Shown here: piece after piece, positions 1-5,511 of the stretch
Layout: the number at the start of each line of letters is the position of its first letter
Position numbering within the stretch: position 1 is the stretch's first letter
NCBI GenBank assembly: GCA_031285215.1
Contig: JAITWQ010000059.1
Span: 1-5,577, forward strand
DNA length: 5,577 nucleotides
Reading direction: 5' to 3'
DNA from: Syntrophobacterales bacterium
Lineage (GTDB): Bacteria; Desulfobacterota; Syntrophia; Syntrophales; JAAYKM01
The notes under the pieces: model-generated
What the model saw: only the letters and a program-made list of their open reading frames with translations
Told to the model about the DNA's origin: nothing
Database searches by the model: none
Made by a program: the position numbers and the translations under genes

Positions 1-1185
1 GGGAGAGCTGTTTGACAGATGCAAAACCGAATCATCGGGCAGGCGGGCGAAAATGAGGTCAAAGACCAGCATGTCTGAAAATTCACAATTCTGAAGGTAA
101 AGAATATGTCTACTGCGGCCAATGGCGTCCAGCTGACGCCAATCATCGCCGTAAGAACAGGGGGAGGGCGTCATGTATTCCTTTAAATCCCGTAAAAAAC
201 GGAAAGGCCGGGCGGGGATAATATCCGTAAGGGACATAAAGGTGTCCATGGGTTCCCCTGCCGGCGAAATGTGCCAATGGCGGGATGGTTTGTGCTGACG
301 CAGAAATGTTTTCAGTTTTTTGGAAACGACAGCGCCGCCGCAGGTAATTAAGAGATCAGGCCGGTAGGACTGGCCATCGGAGATAAGGGTGAGGATACGT
401 TCCGGGGCGAAGCAAAATTGTTCCCCCCGCAGATTGGCAAGGTTTTCCGCGAGAATAACGATGGAAGGATCGGCGGATAGATCCCCAAGCAGGGCGTTTA
501 GTTCCGCGTCATATGGCATCTGTCCCACGAAAATCATACGGCGGGGATGGGTATGCCACGCCTTGCCAAAGGATTTCATCGTTTCCCCGGCAAGGAATGT
601 TTCTCCATGATGAAGGGTCATGATTTTTGCTTGGGGCAAATTTTTTTCCGTTAACTCATAGAGAGGCTCTTTGAAGGGAATATTGATATGGACGGGCCCC
701 ATTTCCGGATACATGAGGGCGTTTAAGGCTTCATTCACAATTCGCTCCCCAAACCAGGCGTCATCATCCGTTTCCATATCCTCCCTCAGGTGATAGGAGC
801 CTTTGGTATAATTCTCATAAATATTTTGCTGGCGGATCGTTTGGCCGTCTCCCTGATCTACCCACGCTTCCGGCCTGTCCGCCGTCAAAACCAGGAGAGG
901 AATCTTCTGGTAATACGCTTCCGAGATGGCGGGGGCGTAATTCAGGGCGGCGGAACCGGATGTACAGGCAATGGCTACTGGTTTTTGGCGATTAAGGGCC
1001 ATTCCCAAAGCGAAAAAGGCGGCGCAGCGCTCATCAACGATATTCAGGCAGCGAAATTCTTTAATGGCCGCGCATGTTTGAATCAATGGTGCGTTTCGCG
1101 ATCCGGGAGAAAAGATGATATCGTGAATACCTCGTTCCAGGAGGATGGCCGCCAGATACTGGGCGTTTTTTTTGGTGGAAATCAT
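1..1185 (-). CDS. menD: MenD, 2-succinyl-5-enolpyruvyl-6-hydroxy-3-cyclohexene-1-carboxylate synthase (N-terminal 395 residues; C-terminus outside window)
   Basis: Thiamine-diphosphate enzyme of menaquinone synthesis. It joins isochorismate to the succinyl semialdehyde unit derived from 2-oxoglutarate, giving SEPHCHC in the cytoplasm. The frame is open without a stop for 395 codons to the left edge. Since the family is about 550-580 residues, roughly the last third is missing. Visible motifs are SPGSRNAPL (about residues 26-34, isochorismate/ThDP pocket), DERCAAFFALG (51-61) with Glu52 as the expected cofactor-activating glutamate, CTSGSAALN (74-82), LLVLTADRP (97-105) and DQGDGQTIRQ (110-119). 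The middle domain has LLITCGGAVVSKKL (278-291), and the window ends in HLSNSSP, just before the ThDP-diphosphate half. I chose the ATG at 1185 over the one at 1191 because a GAGG lies 8 bases upstream of it and because it overlaps the menF stop as ATGA. The overall sequence recalls Bacteroidota-type MenD (from memory, not a search). Confidence 0.95.
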   Translation of the reverse strand, partial: MISTKKNAQYLAAILLERGIHDIIFSPGSRNAPLIQTCAAIKEFRCLNIVDERCAAFFALGMALNRQKPVAIACTSGSAALNYAPAISEAYYQKIPLLVLTADRPEAWVDQGDGQTIRQQNIYENYTKGSYHLREDMETDDDAWFGERIVNEALNALMYPEMGPVHINIPFKEPLYELTEKNLPQAKIMTLHHGETFLAGETMKSFGKAWHTHPRRMIFVGQMPYDAELNALLGDLSADPSIVILAENLANLRGEQFCFAPERILTLISDGQSYRPDLLITCGGAVVSKKLKTFLRQHKPSRHWHISPAGEPMDTFMSLTDIIPARPFRFLRDLKEYMTPSPCSYGDDWRQLDAIGRSRHILYLQNCEFSDMLVFDLIFARLPDDSVLHLSNSSP

Positions 1186-2291
1186 GGACATGACCTCAAC
1201 AGTGATAGCAGGGTTTGCGCTTTTTGCTCCGTTTCTTCCCATTCTTTTTCCGGAACTGAAGCGGCGGTGATGCCGCCGCCAACGAGGAGAGCGGCCTTTT
1301 CCCCTAAAATTTTCATACAGCGGAGATTGACATAGAGATTAACCTCTCCTGCCAGATTCCATTCTCCCAGAAAGCCGCTGTAATATTCCCGTTCATGCCT
1401 TTCATAACGGGCAATGCAATTCATGGCTTTTTCTCTGGGAACGCCGCAGACAGCAGGAGTAGGGTGGAGGGCATCAATAAAGCGCCATTGCTTTTCATGA
1501 TCTTCCACGGCGGCAAATTCAATATCCGTTTTCAAATGGGCTACTTGCCCCGCATGAACCGTATGAGGGCCTGTTTTTTCATAATTATCAATACCAAAGA
1601 GGCGAAGTTTTGTCTCGATGAATTCGGTAACAATTTCCTGCTCCCTTTTTTCTTTGGAACCCCAAATAATGGCGGCAGATGGGGAGACAACGGGCATGGT
1701 TCCCGCTAAAGAGGTTGTTTTCCATCGGTTTCCCTGGGTGGTAAGCAGTATCTCAGGGGTCGCCCCCATCCATGTCCCTATTCCGGGAAGACGGAGAAAA
1801 TAAACAAAGGCGTTATCCATCCTTTCTTTCAGGCGCTGCACGAAAATGCCGGGAGAGTAATCAGGGGGAAGATAAGCCGGAATGATACGGGAAAAAACGA
1901 CCTTTTCCGCCTCTTTCTGTTTTATCCGGGCGATCAGTTCCGCCGCGGTGCGGATATAATCATCCCGTTCGGTTTGTACCAATTCTGTATGATTTTCCCC
2001 AATGTGGGGATAAGAGGGCAGGGAATTTTCTAAAGCCGGCATGGAGGCCATATCGGTCAGATAAATGTCCGGCCGGAGAAGAACCAGGGGAGTTTTTTTC
2101 TGGCTGATAAAAGGCGCCGCAATAAAACCGGAAGTATCCTTTATTTCCCGGCAGGATGACGCCGTCAGGAGATTTTGGCTTGTTTGTGCCGCAAGACGCG
2201 GTTCCGGCTGTCCGGGATGATAATAAAAAACGAAGGGAATGTTTCTTCGCGTCAAGTCATTGATTTTATCTGCTAAATTTTTGTTGATCAT
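1182..2291 (-). CDS. menF: MenF, isochorismate synthase (menaquinone-specific)
   Basis: Mg-dependent chorismate-utilising enzyme that isomerises chorismate to isochorismate, the first committed step of the o-succinylbenzoate menaquinone route. Its product is the substrate of MenD, encoded next. The protein is 369 residues from this start. The C-terminal chorismate-binding domain is clear: EKVVFSRI (129-136) with Lys130 as the expected general base, GATPE (176-180), SLAGTMP (194-200), KREQEIVTEFIE (215-226) with Glu217 as the likely general acid, LHPTPAVCGVPRE (275-287), EYYSGFLGE (302-310), and VGGGIT (337-342) followed by a Glu-rich metal-binding segment. The catalytic lysine separates it from anthranilate and aminodeoxychorismate synthases. 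The frame stays open to a TTG at 2363, but the ATG at 2291 gives an N-terminus (MINKNLADKI) like short Bacteroidota MenF proteins. No clear Shine-Dalgarno precedes either start. The gene overlaps menD by 4 bases. Salicylate-pathway isochorismate synthases are similar, but the menD neighbour settles the role. Confidence 0.93.
   Translation of the reverse strand: MINKNLADKINDLTRRNIPFVFYYHPGQPEPRLAAQTSQNLLTASSCREIKDTSGFIAAPFISQKKTPLVLLRPDIYLTDMASMPALENSLPSYPHIGENHTELVQTERDDYIRTAAELIARIKQKEAEKVVFSRIIPAYLPPDYSPGIFVQRLKERMDNAFVYFLRLPGIGTWMGATPEILLTTQGNRWKTTSLAGTMPVVSPSAAIIWGSKEKREQEIVTEFIETKLRLFGIDNYEKTGPHTVHAGQVAHLKTDIEFAAVEDHEKQWRFIDALHPTPAVCGVPREKAMNCIARYERHEREYYSGFLGEWNLAGEVNLYVNLRCMKILGEKAALLVGGGITAASVPEKEWEETEQKAQTLLSLLRSCP
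1194..1199 (-). promoter_or_regulatory. Ribosome binding site that decides the menD start
   Basis: On the minus strand TTGAGG lies inside the 3' end of menF. It is 8 bases from the ATG at 1185 but only 2 bases from the upstream ATG at 1191. The spacing favours the second ATG, which also forms an ATGA overlap with the menF TGA, so menD translation is probably coupled to menF. Confidence 0.6.
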
Positions 2292-2334
2292 GAATACCGC
2301 TGGAATATTTTTTCTGCCGTAATCGCAACGTGGG

Positions 2335-2363
2335 AGACTATCGGGAATGCCTTTTTGTGTCAA
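2335..2363 (-). promoter_or_regulatory. Candidate sigma-70-type promoter for menF-menD
   Basis: On the minus strand a perfect TTGACA (2363-2358) is followed after 17 bases by TAGTCT (2340-2335), a weak -10 matching three of six consensus positions. A start near 2328 would leave a leader of about 37 bases before the menF ATG. The position between a gene remnant and menF makes it plausible, but the -10 is poor and the -35 match could be chance. Confidence 0.35.
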
Positions 2364-2499
2364 TGAAATACTGCGGCGATGTAACTAAGAAATGCCGGGA
2401 TGAACTTTCCTTCCGCCTGTTTTGGGGTACCCATGCCGGACTGGTTGTTGATGTTGTTCATATAAGTCACGATGTTTTTGAATATCGATAAAAACAGCC

Positions 2500-2790
2500 T
2501 TACAAATCGTGGCTCCAACGGCCATTCTTATAGGTGTAAGTTCCTGCCTTTCTCCCGTTCTTTTGGTAAAATTCATCAAATTCATAGTTGAAGACGGATG
2601 ATTTTTTATTTTCCAATGTAACATTGGTACCAATGGCAATACTTGTGATTTGATTTTTATGAAATGCTCCTTCACCAATAGAGGTCACACCGGAGATGGC
2701 AACACCATTAAGTTTATTTTTTACAAATGCCCAATCCCCAATAAAAACCGCACTATCAGGAATGGTTACGCTGGTAAGCCCCCCTTTCAA
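2500..2790 (-). pseudogene. Remnant of a BspA-like (LRR_5) leucine-rich-repeat surface protein, C-terminal end only
   Basis: About 90 codons show two LRR_5-type repeats of roughly 22 residues: LTSVTIPDSAVFIGDWAF, then LNGVAISGVTSIGEGAF, then the start of a third, ITSIAIGTNV. The end, FDEFYQKNGRKAGTYTYKNG, followed by an aromatic residue and stop, is the tail I recognise from secreted LRR_5 proteins of Treponema and Bacteroidota. These normally have a signal peptide and many repeats, and none of that is present. Upstream the frame passes through palindromic repeat DNA (translated as KSPLLKGG) and hits a stop at 2833-2835. The only possible start in it is a TTG at 2790, with no ribosome binding site. 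I infer a gene that lost its 5' end where the palindrome cluster begins. The family normally acts at the cell surface in adhesion or protein binding. Expression of this fragment is unlikely. Confidence 0.75.
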
Positions 2791-2945
2791 AAGAGGGCTT
2801 TTAAACCGGTCACCATCTCCAAAGGAGGGCTGCTATCCAAGGATTCATCCCGGCGGTTCGCAGAGGAGGCAGCGGCAGTGTCCACATTACCCCATTTCCT
2901 CAAAGGGGCATTGCGCCCATCCCTGCTCGCCCCTCAATTTGAGGG
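2777..2945. repeat. Cluster of small C/G-rich palindromic repeats (REP/MITE-like)
   Basis: Four imperfect palindromes of the general form CCC..TTT..AAA..GGG lie within 170 bases. Unit 1 is 2777-2799 (AGCCC and GGGCT outer arms, 9 of 11 positions paired, centre at 2788). Unit 2 is a CTCC-AAA-GGAG core at 2817-2827. Unit 3 is 2890-2908 (CCCC and TTT paired with AAA and GGGG, one bulged A). Unit 4 is 2931-2945 (CCCTCAA and TTGAGGG, perfect, one-base centre). No coding frame in the stretch resembles a gene. Such elements are scattered through many genomes and often leave short peptides like SPLLKGG in predicted proteins. The cluster separates the ACT gene from the LRR remnant and coincides with the point where the LRR gene loses homology. 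I see no transposase and no terminal inverted repeat enclosing the whole stretch. Confidence 0.6.
2931..2945. terminator. Possible hairpin ending the paaK-ACT transcript
   Basis: A perfect 7-bp palindrome (CCCTCAA, one base, TTGAGGG) begins 34 bases beyond the stop codon of the ACT gene. It has no following run of T on either strand and almost no loop, so intrinsic termination is uncertain. It is the nearest structure that could stop or protect the transcript. Confidence 0.2.
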
Positions 2946-2979
2946 AGGCAATGCAAAAGACCGAAGGGAAAAGGAAAGA

Positions 2980-3435
2980 TTAATACTTGGTATAATGAAA
3001 CGGTTCGACGGACGACAGCTCTTCCGTATCCAGCGTCTTGAAGCCGTTTCTGGCAAGGAGGGTTTCGGCCTTTTCCAGTTGATCCACGTCAACCACAAAG
3101 ATGGCCCGCTTGTAACTCTCCACGACAAAGCCGTAGGCATTATTGATATTAATATCCATATTTGACAAAAGCTGCATCAATGCATCCAGAGCGCCGGGCT
3201 TATCTCCCAGCTCCACCGCCAAAACATTGCGCGTGCGCACCATAAGACCGGCTGCGGTTAATGCCTGCTGAGCTTGGGCGGGCTTGTCAACGAGGAGATT
3301 TATCACGCCAAAAGTATCCGACGTGGTAATTGTCGTGGCGCGAATATTGATTTTCTCTTTTGCCAAAACAGAGGTTATCGTCGCTAATCGTCCCGATCTG
3401 TTTTCCGCAAACACGGAAATCTGCTGTGCTATCAT
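2980..3435 (-). CDS. Tandem ACT-domain protein, putative amino-acid-binding regulator
   Basis: A 151-residue protein made of two ACT domains. The first spans about residues 3-67 (QISVFAENRSGRLATITSVL, then INIRATTI and FGVINLLVD). The second spans about 71-140 (LAVELGDKPGALDALMQLL, then ININNAYGFV and AIFVVDVDQLEKAETLL). The Gly-x-Leu turns after the first strand of each domain (GRL, GAL) are typical ligand-site elements. There is no catalytic domain, DNA-binding motif or membrane segment. Stand-alone double ACT proteins of about 140-150 residues often sit beside phenylacetate-CoA ligase or indolepyruvate oxidoreductase genes in anaerobes. By inference this one senses an aromatic or branched amino acid and modulates its neighbour, but the ligand is unknown. 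The ATG at 3435 is preceded after 5 bases by GGGGAGG. The gene follows paaK by 21 bases on the same strand, so the two are very probably cotranscribed. Confidence 0.9.
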   Translation of the reverse strand: MIAQQISVFAENRSGRLATITSVLAKEKINIRATTITTSDTFGVINLLVDKPAQAQQALTAAGLMVRTRNVLAVELGDKPGALDALMQLLSNMDININNAYGFVVESYKRAIFVVDVDQLEKAETLLARNGFKTLDTEELSSVEPFHYTKY

Positions 3436-3440
3436 TTTTT

Positions 3441-3447
3441 CCTCCCC
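3441..3447 (-). promoter_or_regulatory. Strong ribosome binding site of the ACT gene
   Basis: GGGGAGG on the minus strand, 5 bases before the ATG at 3435, in the short gap after the paaK stop. It supports the chosen start and independent ribosome loading within the operon. Confidence 0.7.
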
Positions 3448-3456
3448 TGTGTCAGG

Positions 3457-4755
3457 TCAGTCTTTTCGGTTGTCTATGACGCGCTTTGCCTTACCCTCCG
3501 TTGTTGGCAGACTGTTGGGCTCGACCAGATCAACACGGGGGGTAATCAGAATATCGCTTTTCAACTCGTTAACGATTGTTTTGCGCAGACTTTCCAGCTT
3601 CTTTAAATCGCCGGTGAAATATTCCCGCTCAACTTCCACTTTGAGAATCATATCGTCATTAAAATCTTTCCGTTCCAGGATGATCTGGAAATTACGGCCC
3701 ACACCGGGAATTTCCATCAATTTTTTTTCAATTTGGATGGGGAAGATATTTACCCCTTTCAGGATCATCATATCGTCTGATCTTCCCTTGATACGCTCAA
3801 TACGGCGATGGGTTCTGCCGCAAGGGCAATCACCGGGGATGATGCGCGTCAGGTCTTTTGTACGATACCGGAGGAGCGGCATTCCCCGCCGGCACAGGGT
3901 TGTCATGATCAGTTCGCCCGTTTCACCATCGGGAAGCGCTTCCATGGTATCGGGATTAACAATTTCAATAATATAGGCGTCTTCCCAGATGTGCATCCCA
4001 TTTTGACAGGTACACTCAAAGGAAACGCCGGGGCCGCTCATCTCCGAAAGGCCGTAGGAATTAAAGGCCCTGACGCCATAAAAATCCTCTATCCGTTCCC
4101 GCACCTGTTCCGAGTGAGGTTCTGCGCCGACAAAGGCTATTTTTAAGCGGGTATCCTTCCGGGGATCAACCCCTACCTCTTCAAATACGTGGGTGAGATG
4201 GAGGGCATAGCTGGGAATAACGTGAATCGCCGTCGTATCAAAATCCTGAATGAGCTGAATCTGGCGCTTACTGTTGCCGGGGCCGGAAGGGATAACCAGA
4301 GCGCCAAGCCTCTCCGCGCCATAGTGAAATCCAAGTCCGCCCGTAAAGAGGGCGTAGGTCATCATATTCTGAAAGACATCCGATTTCCTCATCCCCGCCA
4401 TATACATGCAGCGCGCCAATTGGTTCGTCCAGCTGTCCAGGTCGCTTTGGGTGTGGAAAATAACGGTCGCCCGCCCCGTTGTTCCCGAAGAAGAGTGCAT
4501 ACGGACAATTTCATCCCTGGAAACGGCCAGAAATCCATAGGGCCATCCTTCACGCAGGTCTTCCTTGGTGGTCATGGGAATTTTCCGCAAATCATCCAGA
4601 CCTTTAAAATCATGGGGAGTGATGCCTTTTTCCTGGAATAACCGCCCGTAAAAAGGCGAATTTGCGGCTGTTTCAACCGTCTCCTGCAATCTTTTTAATT
4701 GCAGGGCCTCCAACTGATCTCTGCTTATTGTTTCAATATCCTTTTCCCAGAACAT
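3457..4755 (-). CDS. paaK: Phenylacetate-CoA ligase (PaaK-type adenylate-forming enzyme)
   Basis: ATP-dependent ligase that adenylates an arylacetate and transfers it to CoA (phenylacetate + ATP + CoA to phenylacetyl-CoA + AMP + PPi), in the cytoplasm. At 432 residues it has full family length. Motifs in order: the phosphate-binding loop SSSGTTGR (88-95), GLGFHYGAERLG (140-151), IPSYALHL (180-187), FVGAEPHSE (208-216), the adenylate-binding YGLSEMSGPG (234-243), RYRTKDLTR (296-304) with the ribose-binding Asp301, the hinge and C-domain start GRSDDMMILKGVNIFP (324-339), and TEGKAKR (419-425) holding the likely adenylation lysine. The pairs C248/C250 and C310/C312 could bind a metal, which is my inference. 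An AGGAGG lies 5 bases before the ATG. With the ACT gene downstream and no ring-oxidation paa genes in view, an anaerobic role in aromatic amino acid or arylacetate metabolism is more likely than the aerobic paa pathway. The true substrate could be another aryl or indole acetate. Confidence 0.93.
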   Translation of the reverse strand: MFWEKDIETISRDQLEALQLKRLQETVETAANSPFYGRLFQEKGITPHDFKGLDDLRKIPMTTKEDLREGWPYGFLAVSRDEIVRMHSSSGTTGRATVIFHTQSDLDSWTNQLARCMYMAGMRKSDVFQNMMTYALFTGGLGFHYGAERLGALVIPSGPGNSKRQIQLIQDFDTTAIHVIPSYALHLTHVFEEVGVDPRKDTRLKIAFVGAEPHSEQVRERIEDFYGVRAFNSYGLSEMSGPGVSFECTCQNGMHIWEDAYIIEIVNPDTMEALPDGETGELIMTTLCRRGMPLLRYRTKDLTRIIPGDCPCGRTHRRIERIKGRSDDMMILKGVNIFPIQIEKKLMEIPGVGRNFQIILERKDFNDDMILKVEVEREYFTGDLKKLESLRKTIVNELKSDILITPRVDLVEPNSLPTTEGKAKRVIDNRKD

Positions 4756-4760
4756 GACGG

Positions 4761-4766
4761 CCTCCT
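4761..4766 (-). promoter_or_regulatory. Ribosome binding site of paaK
   Basis: A perfect AGGAGG on the minus strand, 5 bases upstream of the ATG at 4755. It fixes the paaK start. Confidence 0.8.
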
Positions 4767-4772
4767 GTAATC

Positions 4773-4787
4773 AATGAATCTTTCATT
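4773..4787. promoter_or_regulatory. Small inverted repeat at the predicted paaK transcription start
   Basis: AATGAA and TTCATT form a perfect 6-bp inverted repeat around a TCT centre. It covers the expected start point and touches the last base of the proposed paaK -10. It could be a repressor half-site pair or a weak 5' hairpin. At this length chance is a real alternative. Confidence 0.25.
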
Positions 4788-4815
4788 TTCTACAACCAAG
4801 AAGGCCTTTAGGCAA
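4787..4815 (-). promoter_or_regulatory. Candidate sigma-70-type promoter for the paaK-ACT operon
   Basis: On the minus strand TTGCCT (4815-4810, four of six consensus matches) is followed after exactly 17 bases by TAGAAA (4792-4787, four of six). A start near 4780 gives a 24-base leader carrying the AGGAGG. Position and spacing are good, and sequence match is moderate. Confidence 0.45.
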
Positions 4816-4829
4816 GCTAAATCTCTTCC

Positions 4830-4853
4830 CAGACGCCAAAGTTCTTGCGTCTG
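4830..4853. promoter_or_regulatory. Perfect 7-bp inverted repeat, candidate operator shared by paaK and mobA
   Basis: CAGACGC (4830-4836) and GCGTCTG (4847-4853) form a perfect inverted repeat with a 10-base spacer in the divergent intergenic region. The right arm covers the place where a mobA -35 would fall relative to the TATATT at 4871-4876, and the left arm lies upstream of the proposed paaK -35. No T run follows, so it does not look like an intrinsic terminator. A dimeric regulator binding here is inferred from geometry only. Confidence 0.4.
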
Positions 4854-4870
4854 CGGAATCATTTATGGCA

Positions 4871-4876
4871 TATATT
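4871..4876 (+). promoter_or_regulatory. -10-like element for mobA
   Basis: TATATT matches five of six positions of the -10 consensus and ends 26 bases before the mobA ATG. No acceptable -35 lies 16-18 bases upstream (CGTCTG at 17), which would fit a promoter that needs an activator, or a chance AT-rich match. Confidence 0.3.
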
Positions 4877-4902
4877 AAGGATGAAAAAGGCGGTGTACCC
4901 AT

Positions 4903-5511
4903 ATGGATTCAATTTATACGGATCGCGTAACAGGCGTTATCCTTTCCGGGGGTGAAAACTCCCGCATGGGAGGCCGCAACAAGGCCTTCATCGAGTTTGA
5001 GGGAGAAAGGCTGATTGACCGGGGCGTGCGCCTCTTCCAATCCCTTTTTGCCGAAGTGATTCTGGTGACAAATTCCCCGCAGGAATATTTTGATTTAGAC
5101 GCTGCCCTCGTCACCGATATTTACCGGCATAAAGGGGCATTGGGGGGAATTCACGCCGGTCTTTTTCACGCCTCCTGCGAAAAGGTTTTTTTTGCCGCCT
5201 GCGATATGCCCTTTCTCAATGAAGGCCTGATAAAACATATGATTGATCTCGCCGGGGGCTTTGATATTCTGGTTCCTCAGTCTCCCGACGGCCTTCAGCC
5301 TCTCCACGCTATTTACAGCCGCAAATGTCTGCCCGTCATTGAAAAACTTTTCAGCCAAGACCGCCTGAAAATCATCGGTTTTTATCCGGGTTACACCATC
5401 CACAAAATCACGGCGGACACTCTGCTGCAATTTGACCCGTCGCTGCGTATGTTTTCCAATTTCAATTCCCTGGAAGAAATGCAAAAGGTTATTCCGGAAA
5501 ATAACGGGTAA
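4903..5511 (+). CDS. mobA: MobA-type molybdenum cofactor guanylyltransferase
   Basis: Nucleotidyltransferase that transfers GMP from GTP to molybdopterin, giving the guanine dinucleotide cofactor of enzymes such as formate dehydrogenases and DMSO-reductase-family oxidoreductases. The protein is 202 residues, normal for the family, with a single Rossmann-like NTP-transferase fold. Signature LSGGENSRMGGRNKAF (14-29) carries the glycine-rich loop and the conserved Lys27. Further motifs are VTD (70-72), the GALGGIHAGL loop (78-87), AACDMPF (98-104) with the metal-binding Asp101, LQPLHAIYSR (131-140), and an FSNFNSLEEM tail (184-193) matching the usual N-x-N-T-P-E-D/E region. The second GGRNK replaces the more common GRDK. 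The ATG at 4903 is the only reasonable start in frame. The ribosome binding site is weak (AAGGCGG about 10 bases upstream). It diverges from paaK, and no molybdoenzyme gene lies in the window. A related CTP-using MocA is possible but less likely given the motif form. Confidence 0.9.
   Translation: MDSIYTDRVTGVILSGGENSRMGGRNKAFIEFEGERLIDRGVRLFQSLFAEVILVTNSPQEYFDLDAALVTDIYRHKGALGGIHAGLFHASCEKVFFAACDMPFLNEGLIKHMIDLAGGFDILVPQSPDGLQPLHAIYSRKCLPVIEKLFSQDRLKIIGFYPGYTIHKITADTLLQFDPSLRMFSNFNSLEEMQKVIPENNG

Noticed and set aside
1165..1173. Run of eight A on the minus strand near the start of menD, containing an A-AAA-AAC slippery heptamer.
   Set aside because: It encodes a normal Lys-Lys-Asn stretch at residues 5-7 of a well-conserved protein. 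A frameshift so near the start has no visible benefit, and the product is complete in the zero frame.
790..1803. Several plus-strand open frames opposite menF and menD.
   Set aside because: They are antisense to strongly conserved coding sequence, have no homology that I recognise, and reflect the codon bias of the real genes.
2292..2363. N-terminal extension of MenF to a TTG at 2363.
   Set aside because: The extra 24 residues do not resemble the family, there is no ribosome binding site, and the ATG at 2291 gives a family-like N-terminus.
2360..2461. Minus-strand 33-codon ORF between the LRR remnant and menF, starting MNNINNQSGMG.
   Set aside because: No ribosome binding site, no recognisable motif, and its end overlaps the candidate menF -35. 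Short open frames of this size are expected by chance.
2777..2945. CRISPR array or complete transposon in the palindrome cluster.
   Set aside because: The units are not identical, spacing is irregular, and no transposase or enclosing terminal repeats are present.
2650..3165. Plus-strand 171-codon ORF across the palindrome cluster and the ACT gene.
   Set aside because: It runs antisense through the ACT coding region and the LRR remnant, and its middle part is repeat DNA. No protein family is recognisable.
4881..4955. 24-codon plus-strand ORF beginning with the ATG at 4881 and overlapping the mobA start in another frame, a possible leader peptide.
   Set aside because: The AAGG directly abuts the ATG, too close to serve as its ribosome binding site. 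There are no attenuator structures or runs of one regulatory codon.
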